From: Sphingopyxis sp. Root154
GTDB taxonomy: Bacteria; Pseudomonadota; Alphaproteobacteria; Sphingomonadales; Sphingomonadaceae
Reading direction: 5' to 3'
NCBI RefSeq assembly: GCF_001427105.1
Contig: NZ_LMGI01000002.1
Span: 2,022,450-2,086,449, forward strand
DNA: 64,000 bases
Part shown: piece by piece, positions 33,001 through 41,750 of the stretch
How the letters are laid out: each line of letters starts with the position of its first letter
How positions within the stretch are numbered: the stretch's first letter is position 1
The notes under the pieces: generated by a model
Databases searched by the model: none
Seen by the model: only the letters and a program-made list of their open reading frames with translations
Told to the model about the DNA's origin: nothing
Position numbers and translations under genes: made by a program

Positions 33001-33321
33001 CAGCCGCCCCCAGCCATGGCGCGTGGTCGGATAGACGACGATGTCCGGCGTTCCGTCGTCGAAGACCAGTCGGGAACCAACGACGAGCTTTATGTCGGGG
33101 AGCTCTATCCCGTCTTCTGCGGCATCTTCGCGCAGTTTGCGCAGCCCGGTGAGCGCCCGCACTACCCCCGCGACGCTGTTACGGTCGGCGATGCCGATTC
33201 CCGACATGCCGAGTTGGATGGCTTGCGCTACCATCTCATGCGGATGCGAGGCGCCGCGGAGGAAGCTGTAGTTGGTCGCAGCGACCAGTTCGGCGAAGCC
33301 GGTTTCGGGCGCTTCGCTCAT
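30040..33321 (-). CDS. dnaE2: Error-prone DNA polymerase DnaE2
   Basis: DnaE2 (ImuC) is the catalytic subunit of the SOS mutasome that copies damaged DNA. The 1093-aa product begins with a PHP domain ([23 protein letters not shown]) and has the polymerase III alpha active site ([19 protein letters not shown], with the paired aspartates, and [13 protein letters not shown] with the third). A C-terminal OB-fold region follows ([31 protein letters not shown]). Length fits DnaE2 rather than the replicative DnaE1. The ATG overlaps the imuB stop by 4 nt. Confidence 0.96.
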   Translation of the reverse strand: [1093 protein letters not shown]

Positions 33322-34880
33322 GCGAAAACCCCGTGGATATACCAGCGCGGGTCGGGCTTTTCGTCGTAGAGCCCGTGGCGGAAGAGCCAGAAGCGGCGGC
33401 CTTGCGCGTCCTCGACGCGGTAATAGTCGCGCGTCAGGCCGCCATTGTCGCGGCGGCGCCACCATTCGGCGGCGATGCGTTCGGGGCCTTCGTAGCGACG
33501 GATCGCGTGCGTCGCGCGGCGCCAGCGGAAATGATGTGGAGGGCCGTCGGGCACCTCGGCGATCACCTCGATCGGCTGCGGCGGGTCGAACAGGTGGAAA
33601 GGACGCGTCGGCGGCTCGCCCGGTTCGGGCGCCTGCCAGGGCAAAGGCACCGGCGCATCGATCGCGGGCAGTTCGAGCTGCGCCTGTTCGGGGATATGCG
33701 TGTCGGCGGGGCGGAGCCGCCGCACCCGCCCGCGGCCGAGCCGCGTCGTCAGCCGGTCGGCGAGCTCGTCCATTGCTGCGCCTTCGTTCGCCGCGCGGAC
33801 CGCGCCGCCCTCGAGCTTCAATTGCGTCGCGCCGAGCGCTTCGAGCCGCGGCACGGCGAGGCGGATCATGTCGAAGCCGAAACCGGGGTCGAGCGGGTCG
33901 GCGAGGCTGTCCATGCGCTCGGCGAACAGGCGCATGGCGAGGCCGGTGTCGCGGCTCGGGTGGCCGGTTTCGATCGCGATGCTGCGCGCAAGGCCGTCGC
34001 TGCGAAAGAAGGTCGCGCGGAAATGGCGCCCGCCCTTGCCGCGTTCGCCAAGCTCCTCCATCGCTTCGCCGACGAGTTCAGCCAGCACTTTGGTTGCATG
34101 TGCCGTGCTGCCGAGCGGCTCGGCAAAGCGGCGCTCGGCAACCACGGGCGGCAGGGCGATGCGCGGGTCGAGCGGGCTGGGCGCATCGCCGAGCAGGCGG
34201 CGCAGCGCCATCGCGGCGTCGGCGCCGAAGCGCGCGGCGATATTCGCCATCGGGCGGCTCGCGAGGTCGCCGATCGTCTTCAATCCCGCGCGGACGAGCG
34301 CGGTGGTCGCCTCGCTTTCGAGTTCGAGCGCGGCGACGGGCAGGCGGCGGATCGCCTGCGCCTCGTCGGGGGCGGGGCGCGTCTGGTAGCGTGCAAGCGC
34401 GCGCGCGGCGTCGGCGGTGGGGCCGAGCGCGTGGCGCAAGGTCATGCCGAGCCGGGCAAGGCGCATTTCGACATCGCGCACGAGGTCCGCCTCGCCGCCG
34501 TACAGATGTTCGGCGCCCGCGATGTCGAGGATCAGCCCGTCGGGCGCGTCGAGCGCGACAAGCGGGGAATAGCGCGCGCAGCCCTGCGCGAGCCGGTCGA
34601 GCCAGTCCTGGTCGAGCACGGGGTCGTGCGGAACGACGGCGAGCGCGCCGATCTGCGCGCGCGCATCGGCGAGCGGCATGCCGACGCGCAGCCCGACGGC
34701 CTCCGCCTCTGCATCGACGCTTGCGATGCGCATCGCGCCGCGCTGCTTCTCGGCGAAGACGAGCGGGGCGTCAGGCGGCTGCGGCGCCGTGCGAAGCCAT
34801 CGCTCGGTGGGCAGGAAGGGGAAGAAGAGGGCCAGATAGCGCCGCTTCGTCGGCATTTGGCCCGAAAGCTTTTTCGTCAT
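33318..34880 (-). CDS. imuB: ImuB, Y-family polymerase-like mutasome protein
   Basis: ImuB is a catalytically inactive Y-family relative that couples DnaE2 to the beta clamp. The ~520-aa product starts YLALFFPFLPTERW and has LILDIAGAEHLYGGEADLVRD where active enzymes carry the acidic SxDE motif, so it lacks the catalytic carboxylates. QLELP near residue 400 is a candidate clamp-binding motif. Possible starts are 34880 (GGAACC before the ATG) and 34856; both overlap the 3' end of imuA, by 110 or 86 nt. The gene order imuA-imuB-dnaE2 is the standard SOS cassette. Confidence 0.92.
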   Translation of the reverse strand: MTKKLSGQMPTKRRYLALFFPFLPTERWLRTAPQPPDAPLVFAEKQRGAMRIASVDAEAEAVGLRVGMPLADARAQIGALAVVPHDPVLDQDWLDRLAQGCARYSPLVALDAPDGLILDIAGAEHLYGGEADLVRDVEMRLARLGMTLRHALGPTADAARALARYQTRPAPDEAQAIRRLPVAALELESEATTALVRAGLKTIGDLASRPMANIAARFGADAAMALRRLLGDAPSPLDPRIALPPVVAERRFAEPLGSTAHATKVLAELVGEAMEELGERGKGGRHFRATFFRSDGLARSIAIETGHPSRDTGLAMRLFAERMDSLADPLDPGFGFDMIRLAVPRLEALGATQLKLEGGAVRAANEGAAMDELADRLTTRLGRGRVRRLRPADTHIPEQAQLELPAIDAPVPLPWQAPEPGEPPTRPFHLFDPPQPIEVIAEVPDGPPHHFRWRRATHAIRRYEGPERIAAEWWRRRDNGGLTRDYYRVEDAQGRRFWLFRHGLYDEKPDPRWYIHGVFA

Positions 34881-35574
34881 GGTTCCAGTCCAGTCGCCAG
34901 CGCGCGGGCGCCGCGCCGCCGCGCCAGCGCAGCAATTCGAGGTCGAAGGCAGGCGCGCCGGGGGCGTTGGCTTCGAGGGCGTGCGAGGCGGCGGCGGCGA
35001 CACTCCAGCGCGTTTCGGCGACGCTCGGCGCCGGCACGGCATTGAGCCGGAGCATCAGCAGCGTGGTGCCTGCATTGCGCGCGCCGAGCGTGAGGCGACG
35101 GCCGGCGGTCAGATCGAGCAAAGGGAATTTGCCCCAGCTTTCGACGATCACCGCGGCCGAGCCTGCACAGCGGATCGCATCATTGGCGCAGGCGAGCAGC
35201 ATTTTGGGATCGGCGGTCTCGACGAGCAGAAGCCGGTCGGGATCGCCGCCGAGTTCGGCGATTCCGGGCGCATAGATATGGCCGGTGCGCTTGCCGGCGT
35301 CGCTCGTGCGCAGCCAGATCAGCGGTGCCTTGCCCGGAGTGCGCAGTGCGATCAGCGCGGCAAAGGCGGCGGCGCTGGTCGCGTCGAGCGCGTCGGCAGC
35401 GAAAAATTCATGGGTGCGCCCGATCATCAGCCCACCGCCGATCGCTGCGTCGAAGCGCGCGTGTCCGCTTGCCAGCCAGCCGTCGGCCCGGCGGCTTTCG
35501 AAACCGCCATTGACGGTCAGCCGGGCGATGCGTTTCCGCAGCCCGGCGAGTATGGGAGACGACTCGCACATCAT
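34771..35574 (-). CDS. imuA: ImuA, RecA/SulA-like mutasome protein
   Basis: ImuA is the first gene of the damage-inducible mutagenesis cassette and interacts with RecA and ImuB. The ~267-aa product has a RecA-core-like layout (GHARFDAAIGGGLMIGRTHEFFA; AFAALIALRTPGKAPLIWLR; AAVIVESWGKFPLLDLTAGRRLTLGARNAGTTLLMLR) without a canonical Walker A. Two adjacent ATGs (35574, 35571) are possible. AGGA lies 5 nt before the first. The LexA box lies immediately upstream, so an upstream in-frame ATG at 35622 would place the operator inside the gene and is not used. Confidence 0.9.
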   Translation of the reverse strand: MMCESSPILAGLRKRIARLTVNGGFESRRADGWLASGHARFDAAIGGGLMIGRTHEFFAADALDATSAAAFAALIALRTPGKAPLIWLRTSDAGKRTGHIYAPGIAELGGDPDRLLLVETADPKMLLACANDAIRCAGSAAVIVESWGKFPLLDLTAGRRLTLGARNAGTTLLMLRLNAVPAPSVAETRWSVAAAASHALEANAPGAPAFDLELLRWRGGAAPARWRLDWNHDEKAFGPNADEAALSGPLLPLPAHRAMASHGAAAA

Positions 35575-35577
35575 TTT

Positions 35578-35592
35578 GTTCCTGTTATGTTC
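35578..35592. promoter_or_regulatory. LexA box upstream of imuA
   Basis: GTTC-N7-GTTC (on the minus strand GAAC-N7-GAAC), the alphaproteobacterial LexA operator. It begins 4 nt before the imuA ATG and overlaps its ribosome-binding site, so LexA would block the SOS cassette. Confidence 0.88.
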
Positions 35593-35622
35593 TATTAGCG
35601 CGCGAGCGGGGGCGATTGTCAA

Positions 35623-35725
35623 GATGAGTCGGGAGAGGCGGTATTTACCGCCAGTTCGTCATCTCTGAGGGACCCAGTGGCACGCTCACGCTCTCCCGCT
35701 TTCGCGGGAATGACAATGTGGGGGG
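35623..35725. repeat. Short intergenic region with REP-like hairpin
   Basis: 103 nt between imuA and the efflux genes. It includes the inverted repeat CCCGC-TTTC-GCGGG followed by AATGAC (about 35696-35714), a shape common in sphingomonad intergenic REP-like elements. No gene is seen. Confidence 0.45.
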
Positions 35726-37138
35726 TTAAGGCGTCGTCGAACCCGCGCTGCTGTCACCGCCGAGCGTTCGGAACAGCGCGATTCGCGTCTGGGCGAGCAA
35801 CAATTGCGTCCCGACCTCGCTCCGCCGCGCCGAATAGAGGCTGCGCTGGGCATCGAGGCTGGACAGGAAGCTGTCGACGCCGCCCTTGTAGCGCGCGTCG
35901 GCAAGCGTCGCGGTGTCGGCGGCGGCTTCGGTATTCGCCGTCGCGGCGCGCACCCGCTCGGAAATCGTGCCCTGCACCGCGAGCGCGTCGGCGACCTCGC
36001 GGAACGCGGTCTGGATCGCGCCCTCATAGCCCGCGAGCGCCGCGTCACGCTGCGCCTCGCTGACCGCGACCCCCGCGCGGCGGCCGCCGGCGTCGAAGAT
36101 CGTCGCGGTGGCATCGCCGCCCGCCGACCAGTTGAAAGACCCGCTATCGAACAGGCTACCCAGCGCATTGCTCGCAAAACCGAGCAGCCCGGTCAGCGAA
36201 ATCGACGGGAAGAGCTGCGCGCGCGCGACCCCGATATCGGCATTGGCGGCGCGCAGGCCATATTCGGCCTCGATCACGTCGGGGCGGCGGAGCAATATTT
36301 CGGAACTGACCCCGGCGGGCAGCGACACGATCGCGGGCGTCACTTCGGTCAGGCTGGCGGGGAGCAGCGTCCGGTCGACATCGCCGCCGACGAGCAGGCG
36401 GATCAGATTCTCGTCCTGCGCGAGCGCGGTCCGTTGCTGCGCGATCGAATCCTCGGCGGTCGCGAGGATCTGTTCGGCCTGGCGCAGATCGGTGCGCGGC
36501 GCGACGCCGCCGTCGAGCCGTGCCTTGGTCAGCCGCACGCTTTCGCGCGCATTGGCAGCGGTGTCCTCGGCGATTTTGAGCAGGTCGCGGTCGGCGCCAT
36601 AGGTCGCCCACGCGTCGGCGAGACTGGCGATCAGCGCGAGGCGCACGGTGCGCGACGCCGCCTCGGTGCCGAGGGCGCGGTTGCGGTCGGCCTCGGTCGC
36701 GTTGGCGAGCTTGCCGAACAGGTCGAGTTCGAAGGCGGTGATCCCGCCGCGCAGCGAGAAATCGCCACTGCCTCCCCCACTGCCAGTGCCGCCGCTGCCG
36801 TTGTCCGAATAACCCGCCCCGGCGCTGATCCCGAGCTCGGGGAATTGCCCCGACCGCGTGACGCGCACCTGCGCGCGCGCCGCGGCGACATTGGCGTAGG
36901 CGACGCGCAGATCGCGATTGTTCGCGAGCGCTCGATCAGTCAGCGATTGCAGCCGCGAATCGGTGAAGACGCTTTTGTACGAGAGGATCGGCAGCGCCGC
37001 CTCGCTCTGGAGCAGATAGGCGTCGCCGGCGGGCCAGCTTTGCGGCACGGGCGGCGCGGGCAGCACCGTCTTTGGCGCGAGCGAGCAGCCGGCGAGCGCG
37101 AGCGTGCTCGCCATCAGGAGGGAACGAGCGCCGATCAT
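35726..37138 (-). CDS. NodT/OprM-family outer-membrane efflux protein
   Basis: This 470-aa protein is the outer-membrane channel of a tripartite RND efflux pump. It has a lipoprotein signal (MASTLALAGCSLAPKT, lipobox LAGC), the two duplicated outer-membrane-factor repeats (each with helix-rich FREVADALAVQ-type segments), and RRPDVIEAEYGLRAANADIGVARAQLFPSISLTGLLGF, diagnostic of the NodT/OprM family. It overlaps the permease stop by 4 nt and ends the adaptor-permease-channel operon. Substrate cannot be read from sequence. Confidence 0.93.
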   Translation of the reverse strand: MIGARSLLMASTLALAGCSLAPKTVLPAPPVPQSWPAGDAYLLQSEAALPILSYKSVFTDSRLQSLTDRALANNRDLRVAYANVAAARAQVRVTRSGQFPELGISAGAGYSDNGSGGTGSGGGSGDFSLRGGITAFELDLFGKLANATEADRNRALGTEAASRTVRLALIASLADAWATYGADRDLLKIAEDTAANARESVRLTKARLDGGVAPRTDLRQAEQILATAEDSIAQQRTALAQDENLIRLLVGGDVDRTLLPASLTEVTPAIVSLPAGVSSEILLRRPDVIEAEYGLRAANADIGVARAQLFPSISLTGLLGFASNALGSLFDSGSFNWSAGGDATATIFDAGGRRAGVAVSEAQRDAALAGYEGAIQTAFREVADALAVQGTISERVRAATANTEAAADTATLADARYKGGVDSFLSSLDAQRSLYSARRSEVGTQLLLAQTRIALFRTLGGDSSAGSTTP

Positions 37139-40100
37139 GCCGGCACCTCCGCCGCGCCTTCACCCTTGTTCTTGCCGAACCGCGCGCGCGCTGCCGCAAG
37201 GCCATCGCGCACGCCGCGGCGGACGAGGACGAAGAAGAGCGGGATGAAGAAGATTGCGAGGAAGGCGGCGGTGAGCATGCCGCCGATCACCGAGGTGCCG
37301 ATCGCGACGCGGCTGTTCGCGCCGGCGCCGGTCGCGATCGCGAGCGGCAGAACGCCGAAGATGAAGGCGAAGCTGGTCATCAGGATCGGGCGCAGACGGA
37401 TGCGCGCCGCGGCAATCGCGGCCTCGATCACGCGTTTGCCCTTGCGTTCCTCCTGCTCGGCGAACTCGATCATCAGGATCGCGTTCTTCGCAGCTAATCC
37501 CATCGTCGTGAGCAGCCCGATCTGGAGATAGACGTCGTTTTCGAGCCCGCGCAGATTGACGGCAAAGATCGCGCCGATCAGCCCGAGCGGAATGACGAGC
37601 AGCACCGCGAGCGGGATCGACCAGCTTTCGTAAAGCGCCGCGAGGCAGAGGAAGACGACGAGCAAGGACAGGCCATAGAGCAAAGGCGCCTGCCCCGACG
37701 AGAGGCGCTCCTGATAGGAGGAGCCAGACCAGGCGACGCTGGTGCCGGGAATCTCGTTCGCCATCCGCTCCATTTCGTCCATCGCCTCGCCCGAACTGGT
37801 GCCGGGCGAAGGCTGGCCCGAGATTTCGAACGCGGGCACGCCCTGGAAGCGCGAGCTGCTGCTCGGCGTCGTCGACCAGCCGGTCTTGGCGAAGGCGGAG
37901 AAGGGCGACATCTCGCCGTCGGCCGAACGCACATACCATTGGCCCAGATCTTCGGGGCGCGCGCGATAGGGGGCGTCGCCCTGGACATAGACGCGCTTGA
38001 CCCGGCCCTTGTCGATGAAGTCGTTGACATAGCGCCCGCCCCACGCGGTCGCGAGGGTCGAATTCACATCGGCATTGTCGATGCCATATGCCGTCAGCCG
38101 CTGCGTATCGACGTCGATCTTCAGCGTCGCGACATCGGGCAAGTCGGACAGGCGCACCGAGGTCAGCTTGGGATTCGCATTCGCCGCCGCGAGCAATTTT
38201 TCGCGCGCTTCGGCGAATTCGGCGCGGCTCATCCCGCTGCGATTCTGAAACTGCATCGTGAAGCCCGACGAATCGCCGAGGCCGCGCACCGCGCCGGGCA
38301 CGAGCGCAAAAATCTGGGCATCGCGGAGGCCGCTCAGCGCCTTGCGCGCGCGTTCGGCGATCGCATCGGCGGTATTTTCCTGGCCCGGCCGGTCGTCCCA
38401 ATGGGTGAGGTTGACGAAGCCCTGCCCGGTGTTCTGGCCCGCCGCCGCACCGCCGCCGCCGCCCGCGATCAGAAACAGCGCCTGCGTGTTCGCCTTTTCC
38501 GCGGTCAGCATATATTTTTCGATTTCATCGCGCACTTCGAGCGTGCGCGCCTGCGTCGCGCCCGCGGGCAGGCGGAACTGGACCGAAACGCGTCCCTGGT
38601 CCTCATTGGGCAGGAAGCCACTGGGCAGGCGCAGGAACAGGAGGACGAGCAGGACGAGCAGGACGGCGTAGATGCCGAGGAAGAGCCATTTGCGGTCGAC
38701 GACCTTGGTAACACTGCCGACATAACGGTCGACCGTGCGGTCGAACCGCGTGTTGAAGCCGGTCTTGGCGCGTTCGAGGAAGGCGTGGACGCGCGGGAAG
38801 TGCCCGCCCTCGGCGGGGGCGCCATCGTGGTTCTTCGGCTTGAGCAGCGTCGACGTCAGCGCGGGGCTCAGGATCAGCGCGACGAGCACCGACAGCGCCA
38901 TCGCCGACACGATGGTGACCGAGAACTGGCGATAGATGACGCCCGTCGATCCGCCGAAGAAAGCCATCGGCAGGAACACCGCCGACAGCACGAGCGCGAT
39001 CGCGATCAGCGCGACCTGCAGCTCCTTCATCGACTGGATCGTCGCGTCGCGCGCCGACATGCCGGGATTTTCTTCCATCAATCGCTCGACATTCTCGACC
39101 ACGACGATCGCGTCGTCGACGAGCAGCCCGATCGCGAGCGTCAGCCCGAACAGCGTCAGCGTATTGATGCTGAACCCCAGCATATAGAAGATCGCGAAGG
39201 TGCCGAGCAGCACGACGGGAACCGCGATCGCGGGGATCAGCACCGCGCGCCAGCTCTGCAGGAAGACGAACATCACGAGGATGACGAGCAAAATTGCTTC
39301 GAACAGCGATTTCTGCACTTCGCTGACCGACAGCTTGATAAAGGCGGTCGCGTCGTTGGCGTAGCTGTAGGTGAGGCCGTCGGGGAAGTCCGCGGCGAGT
39401 TCCTCCATTCGCGCCTTGACCCGGTCGGCGGTTTCAAGCGCGTCGGACCCCGGCGACAGCGAGATCGACATGCCCGCACCCGGATGACCGTTGATCCGGC
39501 TGACGACGGCATAGCTTTCGGCGCCGATCTCGACGCGCGCGACATCCTTGATGCGCACCGTCGATCCGTCGGGCAGCGTCTTCAATACGATATTCTCGAA
39601 CTCGGGGACCGTTTGCATCCGCGACTGTGCGGTGACGGTCGCGTTGAGCATCTGTCCCTGCGGCGCGGGGAGGCCGCCGACGTCGCCCGCCGCAACCTCG
39701 CTGTTTTGCGCGGTGATCGCCGAAATCACGTCGCTCGGCATCAGCGATACCGCCGCGAGCCGCTGCGGATTGAGCCAGATGCGCATCGCGTGCGGCGCGC
39801 CGAAGATATTGACCTCGCCGACCCCCTCGACGCGCGACAGCGGATCCTGGATGTTCGACGCCATATAGTCGGACACGTCCTGGTTCACGCGCGTGTTCGT
39901 CGAATCATAAACGCCGACGAGCAGCAGCGTATCCGAGTTCGACTTGGTGACGCGCACGCCCTGTTGCTGGACCTGTTGCGGCAGGCGCGAGACGGCCGAT
40001 GCGATCTTGTTCTGGACCTGCACCTGCGCGATGTCGGGGTCGGTGCCCTTTTCGAAGATCGCTGTGATATTCGCCTGCCCGCGCGAGCTCGATTGCGAGC

Positions 40101-40335
40101 TGAAATAGAGCAGGCCGTCGATGCCGGTCAGCTGCTGTTCGAGCACCTGCGTGACGCTGTTCTCGATCGTTTCGGCCGACGCACCCGGGTAGGAGGCGCG
40201 GATATTCACCTGCGCCGGGGCGATGTCGGGATATTGCTCGATCGGCAGCGAAAAAAGCGCGCCCGCGCCGCCGAGCATGACGATGATCGCCAGCACCCAA
40301 GCAAAGATCGGCCGGTCGATAAAAAGGCGCGACAT
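37135..40335 (-). CDS. RND efflux permease, HAE1 (AcrB/MexB-type)
   Basis: A 1066-aa inner-membrane proton/drug antiporter. It begins MSRLFIDRPIFAWVLAIIVMLGGAGALFSLPIEQYP, has the twelve-helix RND topology with two large periplasmic loops, and carries the proton-relay aspartate pair in LTLFGLTLAIGLLVDDAIVVVENVERL. FFIPLFFVLVRRGV near the end is also typical. Length and motifs place it in the hydrophobe/amphiphile family (AcrB, MexB). It follows the adaptor gene by 6 nt. The exported compounds are unknown. Confidence 0.96.
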   Translation of the reverse strand: MSRLFIDRPIFAWVLAIIVMLGGAGALFSLPIEQYPDIAPAQVNIRASYPGASAETIENSVTQVLEQQLTGIDGLLYFSSQSSSRGQANITAIFEKGTDPDIAQVQVQNKIASAVSRLPQQVQQQGVRVTKSNSDTLLLVGVYDSTNTRVNQDVSDYMASNIQDPLSRVEGVGEVNIFGAPHAMRIWLNPQRLAAVSLMPSDVISAITAQNSEVAAGDVGGLPAPQGQMLNATVTAQSRMQTVPEFENIVLKTLPDGSTVRIKDVARVEIGAESYAVVSRINGHPGAGMSISLSPGSDALETADRVKARMEELAADFPDGLTYSYANDATAFIKLSVSEVQKSLFEAILLVILVMFVFLQSWRAVLIPAIAVPVVLLGTFAIFYMLGFSINTLTLFGLTLAIGLLVDDAIVVVENVERLMEENPGMSARDATIQSMKELQVALIAIALVLSAVFLPMAFFGGSTGVIYRQFSVTIVSAMALSVLVALILSPALTSTLLKPKNHDGAPAEGGHFPRVHAFLERAKTGFNTRFDRTVDRYVGSVTKVVDRKWLFLGIYAVLLVLLVLLFLRLPSGFLPNEDQGRVSVQFRLPAGATQARTLEVRDEIEKYMLTAEKANTQALFLIAGGGGGAAAGQNTGQGFVNLTHWDDRPGQENTADAIAERARKALSGLRDAQIFALVPGAVRGLGDSSGFTMQFQNRSGMSRAEFAEAREKLLAAANANPKLTSVRLSDLPDVATLKIDVDTQRLTAYGIDNADVNSTLATAWGGRYVNDFIDKGRVKRVYVQGDAPYRARPEDLGQWYVRSADGEMSPFSAFAKTGWSTTPSSSSRFQGVPAFEISGQPSPGTSSGEAMDEMERMANEIPGTSVAWSGSSYQERLSSGQAPLLYGLSLLVVFLCLAALYESWSIPLAVLLVIPLGLIGAIFAVNLRGLENDVYLQIGLLTTMGLAAKNAILMIEFAEQEERKGKRVIEAAIAAARIRLRPILMTSFAFIFGVLPLAIATGAGANSRVAIGTSVIGGMLTAAFLAIFFIPLFFVLVRRGVRDGLAAARARFGKNKGEGAAEVPA

Positions 40336-40341
40336 AAGGCG

Positions 40342-41523
40342 CTACTTGCTCTTCGCTTGGGCGTCGTTGCCCTTGGGCGCGCCAATGCGCTGCGCGCTGC
40401 TCGCAGGCACGGGGCGGATCGGCGCCCCTTGCCGCAGATTGCCGATGCCCTGAGTGATCACGCGGTCACCGGGTTTCAGCCCGTCGGTGACGACCCAGTT
40501 GGCGCCCGAGGTGCGGTCGGCGACGATCTTGCGCCGCGCCGCCTTGTTATCCTTGCCGACGAGGTAGACGAAGGCCGACCCGTCGAAATCGCGCTGCACC
40601 GCGGCCTGTGGCAGCAGGATCGCGGTCGGGTTCACCGCCTGGTCGAACAGCGCGGTCACGAACATGCCGGGCAGCAGGATACCCTTGGGATTGGGGAAGC
40701 GCGCGCGCAGCGTGATGGTGCCCGTCGCCTCGTTGACCGTGATGTCGGAAAACTGGACGATGCCGGCGAAAGCATAGGCGCTGCCGTCTTCCAAGCGCAG
40801 GCGCACCGAGGTGCTGCCCGCGGTGACGCCGCCGCTTTCGATCGCCTGACGCAGCGTGGTCAGCTCGGCGCTCGATTGCTGCATGTCGACATACATCGGG
40901 TCGGTCTGCTGAATCACCGCGAGCGGGCTCGCCTGGCTCGCGCTGACGAGCGCGCCGGGGGTCGCGAGGCTGCGCCCGATACGGCCGCTGATCGGCGCGG
41001 TGATCGTCGCATAGCGCAGGTTGATGCGCGCGGTTTCGAGCGCGGCGTTATTCTGCGCGATCGCGGCGCGCGCCATCCGCGCCTGCGCCAGCGCGTCGGT
41101 GTAATCCTGCTCGGCGACCGCCTGCATCTTGGCGAGCGGTTCGAGCCGCCGCGCGCGCTCCTCGGCGGCCTGCGCGCTCGCGCGGGCGCTCGCCAGGTTC
41201 GCGGCGGCCTGGTCGACACCCGCCTGATAAAGGCTCGCGTCGATCTGGTAGAGCGGCTGGCCGGCACGCACAAAGCCGCCTTCGGTGAACAGGCGGCGGC
41301 GGATCAGGCCGTTTACCTGCGGGCGCACTTCGCTCGTCTCGAACGCGACGGTGCGTCCGCCGAGCGACGAGGTCACCGGCACCGGCTCGACCTTGACGGC
41401 GACATAGCCGACCTCGGGCGCGCCGCGGCCGTTTTTGCTTTCATCCTGACCCGAGCAGGCGCCGAGCGACAGAGCCGCGGCACACAGCACTCCGGTCAGC
41501 GACAGCGACCTTTTGTCCAGCAT
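40342..41523 (-). CDS. RND efflux membrane-fusion (adaptor) protein
   Basis: This 393-aa periplasmic adaptor links the permease to the outer-membrane channel. It has a lipoprotein signal (LTGVLCAAALSLGACSGQ), the beta-barrel/lipoyl motif (GGRTVAFETSEVRPQVNGLIRRRLFTEGGFVRAGQPLYQID), a coiled-coil hairpin (about residues 105-175) and the second lipoyl half (LRYATITAPISGRIGRS). It is first in the operon. No TetR or MarR regulator gene is adjacent, which is unusual for such pumps. Confidence 0.95.
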   Translation of the reverse strand: MLDKRSLSLTGVLCAAALSLGACSGQDESKNGRGAPEVGYVAVKVEPVPVTSSLGGRTVAFETSEVRPQVNGLIRRRLFTEGGFVRAGQPLYQIDASLYQAGVDQAAANLASARASAQAAEERARRLEPLAKMQAVAEQDYTDALAQARMARAAIAQNNAALETARINLRYATITAPISGRIGRSLATPGALVSASQASPLAVIQQTDPMYVDMQQSSAELTTLRQAIESGGVTAGSTSVRLRLEDGSAYAFAGIVQFSDITVNEATGTITLRARFPNPKGILLPGMFVTALFDQAVNPTAILLPQAAVQRDFDGSAFVYLVGKDNKAARRKIVADRTSGANWVVTDGLKPGDRVITQGIGNLRQGAPIRPVPASSAQRIGAPKGNDAQAKSK

Positions 41524-41664
41524 AGTTGGTTATTCTCGTATCGGTTCGCCGGGAGGCGGGGGAGGTTGCGCCCTTTCAACCCATTGGATTGCCCCATGCA
41601 AGCGCAATGCGGGCGATGCGACAAATTACGACAATTTTTATGCCGCGGCCCATTCTCCATCGAG

Positions 41665-41675
41665 TTGTCATACAA
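41665..41675. promoter_or_regulatory. GntR/FCD-type operator box 1 (TTGTCATACAA)
   Basis: TTGTCATACAA is an imperfect palindrome of the TNGTNNNACNA class bound by FadR/UxuR-type GntR regulators. It is repeated exactly 20 bp downstream, including the preceding AG. Confidence 0.6.
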
Positions 41676-41684
41676 GGAAGGTAG

Positions 41685-41695
41685 TTGTCATACAA
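41685..41695. promoter_or_regulatory. GntR/FCD-type operator box 2 (TTGTCATACAA)
   Basis: Second identical copy, two helical turns after box 1, ending 8 nt before the TTGACA hexamer of the receptor promoter. Confidence 0.6.
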
Positions 41696-41735
41696 TTATT
41701 GCTTGACAGACGCCCGGTCGTTCCCGCATCATTCG

Positions 41736-41750
41736 TGACACCGGTTACCA
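41736..41750. promoter_or_regulatory. LacI-type operator 1 (TonB receptor 1)
   Basis: TGACACCGGTTACCA, with the ACCGGT core of LacI-family sites. It starts 33 nt after the start of a TTGACA hexamer, i.e. about at the expected transcription start. Confidence 0.75.

Noticed and set aside
37939..41706. Very long open frame on the plus strand opposite the efflux genes
   Set aside because: It is antisense to three well-recognised pump genes. Its product is His/Arg/Asp-rich without domains, an artefact of GC-rich codon positions; the same applies to 36-1925, 6285-7886, 9865-11853 and 25845-28925.
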